The notes under the pieces were generated by a model. That model was not told where the DNA came from and searched no databases. It worked only from the letters and a program-made list of their open reading frames with translations. The position numbers and the translations under genes are program-made. Below are positions 36,129 through 46,914 of a stretch of 64,000 bases of DNA, one piece after another. Origin of the DNA: Fibrobacterales bacterium Fibro_02. Lineage in GTDB: Bacteria > Fibrobacterota > Fibrobacteria > Fibrobacterales > Fibrobacteraceae. How positions within the stretch are numbered: the stretch's first letter is position 1; each line of letters opens with the position of its first letter. Where the stretch lies: positions 1 to 64,000 of the forward strand of contig LVAE01000091.1 in assembly GCA_001603905.1 (NCBI GenBank), read 5' to 3'.

Positions 36129-36962
36129 ATGGCAAGTAACTGGTCCAAGAAACCGTTTTCAAGGGAATCCGCGCAGTCTCGCGACGGATCTCAACGGCAA
36201 TCTTCTCGAAATGCAGGTTCCCGTCAACCGTCCCGCAATGCGTCCGCAGCAGGTCGCGACTTCGTGCCGCACCTCAAGGCGCCCCGTACCGACTTCCCGC
36301 TGTTTAACGGCAAACGCGTCACGCCCTCGCTTGCGGGCCTCGACAAGTTGCTGCATTACTACGGCGTAGAACTGCAGCCTGAAACGCTCCAGCAGATTTG
36401 GGAATTCCACCAGCTGCTGCGTGCGAACAACGACGACCAGGATTTGACTCGCCTGAACGCTTTCGAGACGATGGTGGAACGCCACTACGCCGACTGCACG
36501 CTGATTAATGCCTACGTGCCTAAGTGGCCTGCTCGCATGATCGATGTCGGCAGCGGTGCCGGTTTTCCGGGGATTCCTCTCAAGATCGTGAATCCCTCCA
36601 TCCGCCTTACGCTCTGCGAACCGCGCCCGAACCGCATCAACTTCCTCAACATGGTCATCGAGAAGATGGGCCTCAAGGGAATCGACGTGTTCGGCCACAA
36701 GGTGACGAGCCGCAGCATGACCATCCCCGTGGACGGTGTCATCAGCCGCGCCTTTGAACTTATGGAAAAGACCCTTCCGCGTATCGCCAACTCGCTCAAG
36801 GTGGGCGGCCGCGTGTTCTTCATGAAGGGCCCCGCCGTGGCCGACGAACTCAAGACTTTCCATCCCGAAGATTTCGGCTACAAGTTTGTAGGGAAGCATT
36901 TCTACACGATTCCGAACAGTACGCAGGAACGTGCCCTTATTATCCTTGAACGCATAGAGTAG
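36129..36962 (+). CDS. rsmG: 16S rRNA (guanine(527)-N(7))-methyltransferase RsmG
   Basis: MIDVGSGAGFPGIPLKIVNPSIRLTLCEPRPNRINFL; start chosen at MASNWSKK. Confidence 0.9.
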   Translation: MASNWSKKPFSRESAQSRDGSQRQSSRNAGSRQPSRNASAAGRDFVPHLKAPRTDFPLFNGKRVTPSLAGLDKLLHYYGVELQPETLQQIWEFHQLLRANNDDQDLTRLNAFETMVERHYADCTLINAYVPKWPARMIDVGSGAGFPGIPLKIVNPSIRLTLCEPRPNRINFLNMVIEKMGLKGIDVFGHKVTSRSMTIPVDGVISRAFELMEKTLPRIANSLKVGGRVFFMKGPAVADELKTFHPEDFGYKFVGKHFYTIPNSTQERALIILERIE

Positions 36963-37010
36963 TTTTCGCGTGGAATAGCTCGTTTTCCGTGAAAATATTT
37001 TCATCAAAAA

Positions 37011-37036
37011 AAGTCAGGCCTTTCGCCTGACTTTCA
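37011..37036. terminator. Bidirectional terminator hairpin
   Basis: AAGTCAGGC-CTTTC-GCCTGACTT flanked by A-run and T-rich sequence. Confidence 0.7.
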
Positions 37037-37089
37037 TTTTGTTTTCTAGACTCTTTTTGAATCTGTCGTGTAGGGCGTAGCCCGTTTTG

Positions 37090-39276
37090 TTAGAACTTGA
37101 ACAGCATGCCGAAGCGCATTTGGCCGTCGCGAACGCCGTCGTTGTCGCCTACGTCCTTGATGGTCGAGAAGTCGAACTGCAGCACGTCGGAGAGCATGAA
37201 GCCGAAACCGAGGTCCACTTCGTTGCGCTTACCGGTCTGGTCGTACAGGTAACCGGCGCGGAGTGCGATCGTGTTCGCGTAAACGAATTCAGTACCCAGG
37301 TTGAACACGCCTTGCAGCAAGGAGTTCTTGACAGCTCCGAATCCGTCGCCGCCGCGTTCCGGGTTGGCGAGGGATTTCCAGCAAGAAATGTAGAACGGTT
37401 CCGGATTGCCCTTGTCGTCGTCATATACGACTTCGCGGTTGTAGTCGGCGACGATAGTCCACTTGTAGTCGGCGAGGCTCAACAGTTCGTAGGAAAGTCC
37501 GAGGCGCCATGTCAGGGGAATCGGGTCTTCGATCGTCTTGTCCACGTAGTAGACGCTCGGACCGATGTTTGCAAGCACGAGGGCGAAGTTTAATTTGTCT
37601 ACAAGCAGGTTCTTCTTCAGGATGCCGATGTCGAAGGCGTAACCGAAGGTGGTCGCTTCTTCCTGTCCAGCGGCGGCGCCGGAGCTCAAGTCGGAGTAGA
37701 AGAACTTGATGGAAAGGCCGAGGCCCCAGTCGTTCGGGAAGCGCGTGCCGTAGCTGAAACCTCCCACGATTTCGGAGCTGTTGTAGGCCACGAGGTCATC
37801 GGCATCCACGTCACCCGAGGCGACCGTAGAACCGAAGCTCACGAAGTTCACGAAGAATCCGAGTGTACCCCAATCGTTCAGTGGAATGGTCATGCCTGCA
37901 TAAAGATGGTACAGGTCGGGGATGTTCAGGATCGGGAGGAGCTTTTCGTAGAAGGCCATGATCTGGTAATCGGCGTCCTTGAACTGTTCCATGCCGTTTG
38001 CGGTGCTGAACCAGACGTCGTTGCCTTGCGGGAGTACTGCCCACACCTTGTTGGTGGAAAGGCCGTTGCCGCTGTGGTAGTGGATCCATTCGTCTTCGCT
38101 CTTGGTGGAACCTTCTTCTTCGGCGGAGCCGCGTTCAAGTTCCGCCTTGCGGCCGCTTGCAGTGGCGTAGTCCGGCAGGTGGCGCCATACGCCCTTGTCG
38201 GTTGCGATCCAGATGCCGCCGCGCTGGTCCACGGAAATGTCGTTCACCTTGTTGTCGGCGAACTGCACCTGTTCCCACTTGCGCAGCGTAAAGTGCGAGA
38301 GGCCTCCGTTATGGGCCGCCCATACGTGTCCCGAGCTGTCTACGGCGAGTGCGGTCGGGGAAAGGTCCATGATGCCGTCTTCCTGATTGAACAGGCTCCA
38401 GCGGTCCTTGTCGTTCACGCTCTTTTTCGGAATGAGCCTTGCGATACCCGCGCCTTCGACTGCCACGTAAAGTTCCTTGCGGCTTTCGGACCACACGAGT
38501 GCGCGAACCTTCTGGCTCGGGAGCACCTTGCCCTTCTGTTCGAATTGTCCGTTACGGTAGACGAACAGACCGTCTTCGGTACCGATCCAGATCGAGGCCC
38601 CTTGGCTAACGAGGGCGGTGATACGGTGGTTGCCGAGTTCACTGTCGTAGCATTTCCAGGCCTTGCCGTCAAAGCGGTACAGCGACTTGGGTGTACCTAC
38701 CCAGAGCTTTTCGGTGCGGCTTTCGTAGAGGACTGCCGTGATGGTGTCCTTCACGATCAGGTTCCAGGGCATCTTGACTTCGACCACGTGCTTTTCGTCG
38801 TCGGCCGTCTTGATGTCGTTGAATTTCTTTACCTGACGAACGTATTCGTCGAGGCCATGCTCGGTACCCACGTAGACCTTGACCGCGTCACGGACCTTGG
38901 CGTTGCCCTGCAGCGTGATGGAGTGGTAGTCGACCCACTGTTCGCCGTCAAACTTCTGGATGCCATTGGCGGTACCTGCCCAGAGTTCGCTCTTGCTGAA
39001 GAATCCGTCCTTGGAACGCGACGCCATGCTCGTAAAGAAGGGGGCGTTCTTGGATTCGACGGGGTAGCTCATGCGCCATTCGTCGGCCAGGGGACCGAAG
39101 GCGAGACCGGCGGGGTTGTAGTACATGGCCGTCGGGTCGTCGGCAAGGGCGGCACCTGCTTCGCCCATACCCAGCTGGCGTGCACCGACGGGCATTTCGA
39201 GCGTGATGATGGCGGAGCCTGCCGCAAAAGACAGCGCGGGCGCTAAAAGAAGTGCAGAAAGTAACGATTTACGCAA
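37090..39276 (-). CDS. PorV/PorQ-like outer-membrane protein with inserted beta-propeller repeats
   Basis: GARQLGMGEAGAALADDPTAMYYNPAGLAF; propeller repeats (LWVGTPKSLYRFDGKAW, IWIGTEDGLFVYRNGQF, GIWIATDKGVW); barrel resumes in the C-terminal half. TTG start with GGAGG SD. Confidence 0.8.
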   Translation of the reverse strand: MRKSLLSALLLAPALSFAAGSAIITLEMPVGARQLGMGEAGAALADDPTAMYYNPAGLAFGPLADEWRMSYPVESKNAPFFTSMASRSKDGFFSKSELWAGTANGIQKFDGEQWVDYHSITLQGNAKVRDAVKVYVGTEHGLDEYVRQVKKFNDIKTADDEKHVVEVKMPWNLIVKDTITAVLYESRTEKLWVGTPKSLYRFDGKAWKCYDSELGNHRITALVSQGASIWIGTEDGLFVYRNGQFEQKGKVLPSQKVRALVWSESRKELYVAVEGAGIARLIPKKSVNDKDRWSLFNQEDGIMDLSPTALAVDSSGHVWAAHNGGLSHFTLRKWEQVQFADNKVNDISVDQRGGIWIATDKGVWRHLPDYATASGRKAELERGSAEEEGSTKSEDEWIHYHSGNGLSTNKVWAVLPQGNDVWFSTANGMEQFKDADYQIMAFYEKLLPILNIPDLYHLYAGMTIPLNDWGTLGFFVNFVSFGSTVASGDVDADDLVAYNSSEIVGGFSYGTRFPNDWGLGLSIKFFYSDLSSGAAAGQEEATTFGYAFDIGILKKNLLVDKLNFALVLANIGPSVYYVDKTIEDPIPLTWRLGLSYELLSLADYKWTIVADYNREVVYDDDKGNPEPFYISCWKSLANPERGGDGFGAVKNSLLQGVFNLGTEFVYANTIALRAGYLYDQTGKRNEVDLGFGFMLSDVLQFDFSTIKDVGDNDGVRDGQMRFGMLFKF

Positions 39277-39832
39277 GGTGCCTCCAGTCGGGGACGTCGT
39301 AGTGGTTGCCGTGCGAAGGGACGACTGCCTTCCAGCCGGACTTGCTCGGGTTTTCCCAGGGTTGCTTGGGCAACAGTCTGCAATCGCAGCCGAGTACATA
39401 GGGCGGCAGGATTTCCGCATGGTTGCGGATCTGCTCGCGGGTAATAAAGTTTTCGTCGCTCACGAACTTCACGTATTCCTTGCCCTTGGGGCCGAGTTCG
39501 ATGCGGTAGGTGGCGGTGCCGTTCTTGTCGCCTTCGTCGATGGTGCGGATGGTGGCTTCCATCGAGGCGTTCCATTGGGCGATGAGTTCCTCTTTCTTTT
39601 CGGGCGGCAGGTTCTGCGTGTCGAGCCAGGACCTGAGCGATGCCTCGGAGGGCTTTACTGCAGCAAGCGATTCGCGGGCGGGGCGTACGACAACGGCGTA
39701 CTGGCCTGAAACATCGATGACTCGCTTCGGTTCGTCCTTTTCGTCGGAGCTATGGATAATCACATACGCGCCGATAGCGGCGAGTATCACGGATAATACA
39801 ATGATCACGATGACGATAATGACTGATAGCAT
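39269..39832 (-). CDS. Hypothetical membrane-anchored protein
   Basis: N-terminal TM helix then soluble domain; overlaps the PorV-like gene start. Confidence 0.65.
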   Translation of the reverse strand: MLSVIIVIVIIVLSVILAAIGAYVIIHSSDEKDEPKRVIDVSGQYAVVVRPARESLAAVKPSEASLRSWLDTQNLPPEKKEELIAQWNASMEATIRTIDEGDKNGTATYRIELGPKGKEYVKFVSDENFITREQIRNHAEILPPYVLGCDCRLLPKQPWENPSKSGWKAVVPSHGNHYDVPDWRHLA

Positions 39833-39898
39833 ATTTTATTCCATTATTCGTTACCCTTCAAAACTAGCAATTTTCTAAATTGTGGGGCAGGAGATATT

Positions 39899-41341
39899 AT
39901 GTCGAAATTGAAGATTTTTCTTGTGTTGCTGATGTGCAGTGCCTGTTTTGCCATTCCTTTCAAGGTCGAGACTGTCAAGGAAGGCTCCGGGGACTCCATT
40001 CGGGCAGGACAGCTCATCAGGGTGCATTACAAGAGCTACGTGTATCTGGACAGTGCAAAGATTATGGCTGAAAAGGTCCGCCTGGCGGATTCCCTGCGAA
40101 TCGCCGATTCCCTCCGCCTTGCGAACGACTTTAATTCCGACCAGGTTGCTGGTGTGACAAAAGTTGACACGACCGCATTGTTGGACAAGTCCGCGAAATC
40201 CAAGAAGAAGTCCAAGTCGAAGAAGGATTCCAAGGCCGCTGTCGATACCGTTGCCCAGGTGGTGCCGGTTGCCGATCCGACCCTGGATTCTGCCGCAGCC
40301 CCGTTGACCTTTGTTGATTCCATTGCGCCGGCTCCGACGGATTCCCGTTTCCGTTTGTTCTCGGAGTCTTATCCCGGTGGCGAACCTCTTGAATTTACGC
40401 TCGGTGTGGGCCTTGTGATTCAGGGCTGGGAAAAGGGCCTCGTGGGTATGAAGCCCGGTGAAATCCGCAAGCTCTATGTGCCGTACCAGATGGGCTATGG
40501 CGAAAATTCCCTTGAAGGCGTTCCCGAATATTCCGACCTGTTCTTTATCGTGGAACTGGTAAGCGCCGACCCGCCGATGGAACCTGACGTGTTCCCCAAG
40601 AATGTCGAGGGCCTCAAGTGGCGCGAAGCGGCCAAGGGCCTCAAGATTTACGACGAGAAGGTCGGTGGCGGAAAGCCCGCTGTGGTGGGTTCCGTGCTCA
40701 AGACGCATTACACGGGTTGGCTCCTTTCCGGCCGCAAGTTCGGTTCCTCCAAGGATATCGGTAAGCCGCTCCAGGTCGTGATGGGCGCAGGCAAGATGAT
40801 TAAGGGCTGGGAAGTCGGTCTCGAGGGCATGCGCGAAGGCGGTGTCCGCTGGTTCCGCGTGTCTCCTGCCATGGGCTACGGCGCGACGGCCTACTCGATG
40901 ATCCCCTCGAATTCGACCCTGGTCTTCCGCGTGGAACTGGTGAGCTCCGAAGTGGACGAGGCTGTAGTCGCGAACATGGATTTCTTCCCCGATACCACGG
41001 CGCTCACGTTTGAAAATGGCCCCGAAGGACTCCGCTATGCGGTAATCAAGCAGGGCGAAGGTGAACCCGCACAGAAGGGTAACGTGGCGAAGGTGCATTA
41101 CACCGGCTGGCTCACCAACGGTTACAAGTTCGACAGTTCCCGCGATCGTGGGCAGGCTTTCGCCTTTACGCTCGGTGCGGGTCGCGTCATTCGCGGCTGG
41201 GAACTCGGCGTGCAGGGGATGCTTCCCGGTGAAAAGAGAATCCTGGTTGTCCCGCCCGGACTCGGCTATGGTGCCCGCGGTGCAGGCCCGATTCCTGGTG
41301 GCTCTACGCTGATTTTCGCTGTTGAATATCTAGGAGAATAG
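39899..41341 (+). CDS. Peptidyl-prolyl isomerase with three tandem FKBP domains
   Basis: Three FKBP motifs (VIQGWEKGLVGMKPGE; MIKGWEVGLEGMREGG; VIRGWELGVQGMLPGE) after a signal peptide. Confidence 0.92.
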   Translation: MSKLKIFLVLLMCSACFAIPFKVETVKEGSGDSIRAGQLIRVHYKSYVYLDSAKIMAEKVRLADSLRIADSLRLANDFNSDQVAGVTKVDTTALLDKSAKSKKKSKSKKDSKAAVDTVAQVVPVADPTLDSAAAPLTFVDSIAPAPTDSRFRLFSESYPGGEPLEFTLGVGLVIQGWEKGLVGMKPGEIRKLYVPYQMGYGENSLEGVPEYSDLFFIVELVSADPPMEPDVFPKNVEGLKWREAAKGLKIYDEKVGGGKPAVVGSVLKTHYTGWLLSGRKFGSSKDIGKPLQVVMGAGKMIKGWEVGLEGMREGGVRWFRVSPAMGYGATAYSMIPSNSTLVFRVELVSSEVDEAVVANMDFFPDTTALTFENGPEGLRYAVIKQGEGEPAQKGNVAKVHYTGWLTNGYKFDSSRDRGQAFAFTLGAGRVIRGWELGVQGMLPGEKRILVVPPGLGYGARGAGPIPGGSTLIFAVEYLGE

Positions 41342-41343
41342 GG

Positions 41344-41802
41344 TTGAGAATTTCGACTAAAGGACGCTACGCGCTTCGCGTGATGATTGACCTTGCGAAG
41401 AACGGCAGGGACGATTACGTGAAATTGCAGGAACTCGCCGAACGCCAGCAGATTTCCGAGAAGTATCTCGAAGGAATCCTGGGCGCATTGGTGCGTGGGA
41501 AGTTGCTTGCGGGAGCCCGCGGAAAGGCGGGCGGCTACAGGCTCAACTGCGAACCTTCGACTTGTAGCGTCTGGCAGATCCTTTCGCTGGTGGAAACCTC
41601 GATGTCTCCTGTGGCGTGCCTTGACGATTCCGAGAACTCCTGCGAACGTGCCGACATCTGCGTGACTCTTCCCGTCTGGAAAGAACTGAATTCCATGATT
41701 CGCAGCTATTTGGAAGGGATCAAGCTCGAACAGTTCTTGCGGAATGTGCCCGAAAATAAAGGCAGGGAGCTTCACGGCAAGCCCTTGAAATGTGGACTTT
41801 AA
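41344..41802 (+). CDS. Rrf2 family transcriptional regulator
   Basis: MRISTKGRYALRVMIDLA; LLAGARGKAGGYRL; C-x7-C-x5-C candidate cluster ligands; TTG start. Confidence 0.92.
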   Translation: MRISTKGRYALRVMIDLAKNGRDDYVKLQELAERQQISEKYLEGILGALVRGKLLAGARGKAGGYRLNCEPSTCSVWQILSLVETSMSPVACLDDSENSCERADICVTLPVWKELNSMIRSYLEGIKLEQFLRNVPENKGRELHGKPLKCGL

Positions 41803-41831
41803 CTATCTTGTAAAAAAAATTGGAGTTTTCT

Positions 41832-42899
41832 ATGGAAATCAAATGGCTTAATCCCGATGCAAAGTTTGATCGCCTCGTTTTGGCTGGCGATATTGGTGGC
41901 ACGAACACGAACCTCGGCATGGTCGGTTACAAGGATGGCAAGTTTACGCTGATTCTTGAAACAGATTGCCCGTCCAAGGACATTTGCGGACTGATTGAAC
42001 CTATTCGCGAAACGCTCCGCATTGCCGTAGAAAGCCGTGCAGACCTCAAGCCTTCCCACATCTGCATCAGCGCCGCGGGCCCCGTGGCTGCCAACAAGTG
42101 CGTCATGACGAACCTCCCCTGGAGTGTCGATGGCGAGGCCATCACCGCCGCAACGGGAATCTCTACGCTCGTGATTAACGACTTCATGGCCATCAGCTAC
42201 GGTATCCCGACGCTCGACGTGAATGACCCTGCACAGATTCATCAGCTGGCTCATACCGACGGCAGCAAGCCCGCCCCGCAGAAGACGACCAAGGCCGTTG
42301 TCGGCCCGGGTACCGGCATGGGCGTCGGTTTCCTCGCATTTGACGGCGAAAAGTATATTCCGGCCTGCTCCGAAGGTGGCCACTCCACGTTTGCCCCGTT
42401 CGACAAGGATTCCCAGGAATTCCACGACTATATGGAAAAGAAACTCGGTGCAGTTCCCGGCGTAGAACCGCTCGTGTCCGGCATGGGTCTTCGCAATATG
42501 TATGAATGGTGGAAGGAAACCCGTGGCGTTCCTGATAACGACGCTTTCAAGAAGATTGAAGAAACCGAACCGAACGACCGTCCGAAGTACATCAGCCGCG
42601 CAAGCGACACCGATCCGGTGGCAGCCGAGATGATGCGCCTGTTCGTGAAGATGCTCGCCCGCTTTGCAAGTGATGCCGCGACGCTCTTCCTCCCGCTGGG
42701 TGGTTTCTACCTCGCCGGTGGTACCGTGCAGAAGGATCTCCGCTGGCTTGAACGCGACAACCTGTTCATGAAGTATTTCGAAAAGAACTACAACCCGAAC
42801 ATCCGTCCGCTCCTGAACAAGATCCCGGTGTACATCATCAAGGATTACAGCATCAGCCTGTACGGTGCCGCAAACGCAAGCCTGAATTTGCAGAAGTAA
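41832..42899 (+). CDS. glk: Glucokinase (ROK/Glk-type)
   Basis: LAGDIGGTNTNLGMV; VGPGTGMGVGFL; CSEGGHSTFAP. Confidence 0.85.
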   Translation: MEIKWLNPDAKFDRLVLAGDIGGTNTNLGMVGYKDGKFTLILETDCPSKDICGLIEPIRETLRIAVESRADLKPSHICISAAGPVAANKCVMTNLPWSVDGEAITAATGISTLVINDFMAISYGIPTLDVNDPAQIHQLAHTDGSKPAPQKTTKAVVGPGTGMGVGFLAFDGEKYIPACSEGGHSTFAPFDKDSQEFHDYMEKKLGAVPGVEPLVSGMGLRNMYEWWKETRGVPDNDAFKKIEETEPNDRPKYISRASDTDPVAAEMMRLFVKMLARFASDAATLFLPLGGFYLAGGTVQKDLRWLERDNLFMKYFEKNYNPNIRPLLNKIPVYIIKDYSISLYGAANASLNLQK

Positions 42900-42911
42900 T
42901 CGTCTAAAAAA

Positions 42912-44453
<1,542 letters not shown>

Positions 44454-44471
<18 letters not shown>

Positions 44472-44564
44472 GTGAATTCGTCCCCGGAGCGCTTACTCTC
44501 GCAAATATGCCCAGTTAATACTGGGCATATCTTGCTCACACCCGTTCGCGCCCAAATAAGTGAA
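44454..44564. repeat. 23-bp direct repeats flanking a 26-bp palindrome
   Basis: CCGTTCGCGCCCAAATAAGTGAA at 44454-44476 and 44542-44564; ATATGCCCAGT-TAAT-ACTGGGCATAT at 44505-44530. Confidence 0.85.
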
Positions 44565-44609
44565 AAACGGCTAAATTCGGCTAAAAATCGCCATTTATTG
44601 ATAACTTGT

Positions 44610-44642
44610 CCACGCAAAGATGCCCTTTGCGTGGATTTTTTG
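44610..44642 (+). terminator. Rho-independent terminator
   Basis: CCACGCAAAG-ATGCC-CTTTGCGTGG then ATTTTTT. Confidence 0.75.
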
Positions 44643-44712
44643 CGCGTTTTGGGGATAATTTTATACTGGTGAGTTAAGAAAATCGTCCTGTTTGGGCGAA
44701 AAGGGATAAATT

Positions 44713-46815
44713 ATGAAATTGGCGAAGAGCATAAAGGTGGCAGCAGCCCTTGTTGGTTTCGGGCTCTGCACCTCGGCCATGGCAGAAAATCCGATTATCC
44801 AGACCTATTATTCGCCGGACCCGGCTCCGGTCGTGTTCGGTGATACGGTCTGCGTGTACACCGGCAACGACGAAGGCGGCCACTTCTTTACCATGCACGG
44901 TTGGCGCGTCTCCTGCACCACCGATATGGTGAACTGGACCGACCGTGGCGCGCTCATCCTTTCGAACGAGGACTTTGGCGGAAATGCCAAGAAGAACGGT
45001 GACTGGGCTGCCCAGGTGGTGCGTCGCAATGGCAAGTACTACTACTACGTGACCGTGGAATCGACCCGCGGTGGTCGCGCCATCAACGTGGCCGTGGCCG
45101 ACAGGCCCGAAGGTCCCTTTAAGGACGCTTTGAACGGCAAGCACCTTGCGGGTCCGAACTGGGACTACATTGATCCGACCGTATGGATTGACGACGACGG
45201 ACAGGCTTACCTCTATTGGGGCAACCCGAAGCTTTATTATGCCAAACTCAAGGAAGACATGATTTCGTTCGATGGCGATATCAAGGTGACCGACATGAGC
45301 CGTGGTTTCGCTCCGAACGGAGAGGATTCCAAGTACACCGAAGGTCCGTGGATTCACAAGCGCGGCAAGAAGTATTACATGATTTATGCCTCCCACGGCG
45401 TGCCCGAAAAGATTTCGTACTCCACGAGTGATTCCCCGACGGGCCCGTGGACCTGGGGAGGTGTCATCATGGACCAGGGCAACAATACGGCATTCACCAA
45501 CCATTCCGGCCTTATCGATTTCAAGGGGCGCAGTTTCTTCTTCTACCATAACCAGAAGAACGTGAACGGTGGCGGTTACAGCCGCTCTACTGCAATCGAG
45601 GAATTTACCTGGAATGCCGACGGTTCTATTCCGACCATCAAGTCCACCAACGATGGCGTCAAGAAACCGATCAAGAACCTGGACCCGTTCGAGCGCGTCG
45701 AAGCTGAAACCAAGGCATGGGTAGGCGGCATGACTGTCGACAAGCCGCGTGATCCCGATGGCGGCAACTATACCATCATCAACCATGTGGCGGTGGAATC
45801 GGGTAATGTCTACCTGACCGGAATGAGTACTGGTTTCTATACCAAGGTGCGTTCTGTCGATATGGGTGACGGTGCCGACCGCATTATTCTTTGCACCAAG
45901 GGCAACGGCGGCAAACTTGAAGTTCATGCGGGCTCCGAGACGGGCGCCTTGCTTGCCGCCATCAATGTGCCTGCAAGTTCCAAGTGGGAAGAAAATTCCT
46001 TTGATGTAGAAAACGCTGCCGGGGTTGATGACCTTTACTTTGTAGTGAAACAGGGCGGTTTCGATTTTGACTACTGGTACATGGAAAGCGAAAAAACTGC
46101 CGTTCCGCAGACTCCGTACAAGGGTGTCGCGGCGACGGTTCCGGGAGTCATTGAGGCTGAAAATTATGACGAAGGCGGACACAACAAGGCCTTCTACGAT
46201 GCCGACCGCGAAAACCAGGGCAAGGCCTACCGCGAAGACGAAGTCGATGTCGTTGGCTTTGGTTGCACCGACGAAAGCAATACCAAGGATTGCGAAGGCT
46301 ATGCAATTGGCTACACGAAGGCGGATGAATGGCTCGAATACACGGTCAATGTCGCTGCCGATGCCAAGTACGATATCACGGCGAATCTGGCGACACCCTT
46401 TGAGACGGCGGGCCTCCAGTTGTTTGTCGATGGCGAACCCGTTACGGAATCGCTTACTGGCTTAAAGACCGACGAAGAAAAGTTCGACGTCTACAAGGAA
46501 ACGGAACTCGGTTCCGTGGAACTCAAGAAGGGTGAACATGTACTCAAGCTTCTCATTACGGGTGAATATCTGAACGTGGACTGGATTAAGTTCGAAGATC
46601 CGAATAATCCGTTGAAGCTTGCTCAAGAAATTAGTCTTGCCCCGCAGCAGAATGCCTCGTACAACGTATTCGGTGCGACAGGCAAGTTCCTCGGCCGCAT
46701 CGATAATGTCGGAACGAATCTCTCGGCGACCCTCAAACAGGCGGGCTATGCAAACGGCGCCTACATCGTGCGCAGAGTTGGCCTTTCCAAGGCGATGCGC
46801 GTGACGGTGAAGTGA
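44713..46815 (+). CDS. Secreted glycoside hydrolase family 43 enzyme with CBM6-like modules
   Basis: NPIIQTYYSPDPAPVVFGDTVCVYTGNDE; DYIDPTVWIDDDGQAYLYWGN; YTEGPWIHKRGKKYYMIYA; CBM6-like GVIEAENYDEGG...YLNVDWIKFE. Confidence 0.9.
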   Translation: MKLAKSIKVAAALVGFGLCTSAMAENPIIQTYYSPDPAPVVFGDTVCVYTGNDEGGHFFTMHGWRVSCTTDMVNWTDRGALILSNEDFGGNAKKNGDWAAQVVRRNGKYYYYVTVESTRGGRAINVAVADRPEGPFKDALNGKHLAGPNWDYIDPTVWIDDDGQAYLYWGNPKLYYAKLKEDMISFDGDIKVTDMSRGFAPNGEDSKYTEGPWIHKRGKKYYMIYASHGVPEKISYSTSDSPTGPWTWGGVIMDQGNNTAFTNHSGLIDFKGRSFFFYHNQKNVNGGGYSRSTAIEEFTWNADGSIPTIKSTNDGVKKPIKNLDPFERVEAETKAWVGGMTVDKPRDPDGGNYTIINHVAVESGNVYLTGMSTGFYTKVRSVDMGDGADRIILCTKGNGGKLEVHAGSETGALLAAINVPASSKWEENSFDVENAAGVDDLYFVVKQGGFDFDYWYMESEKTAVPQTPYKGVAATVPGVIEAENYDEGGHNKAFYDADRENQGKAYREDEVDVVGFGCTDESNTKDCEGYAIGYTKADEWLEYTVNVAADAKYDITANLATPFETAGLQLFVDGEPVTESLTGLKTDEEKFDVYKETELGSVELKKGEHVLKLLITGEYLNVDWIKFEDPNNPLKLAQEISLAPQQNASYNVFGATGKFLGRIDNVGTNLSATLKQAGYANGAYIVRRVGLSKAMRVTVK

Positions 46816-46844
46816 TTCGACATCCAACTTATACAACGTAAAAA

Positions 46845-46877
46845 GGCCGTGGCGATTTTGAAGCCACGGTCTTTTTT
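46845..46877 (+). terminator. Terminator hairpin
   Basis: GGCCGTGGC-N9-GCCACGGTC then TTTTTT. Confidence 0.7.
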
Positions 46878-46914
46878 GTAAGAGTGTAAAAATGTTGGAG
46901 CAGGAAGAAACTGG

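Noticed and set aside
37906-39246. Plus-strand ORF (446 aa) opposite the PorV-like gene
   Set aside because: Shadow ORF without domain signal.
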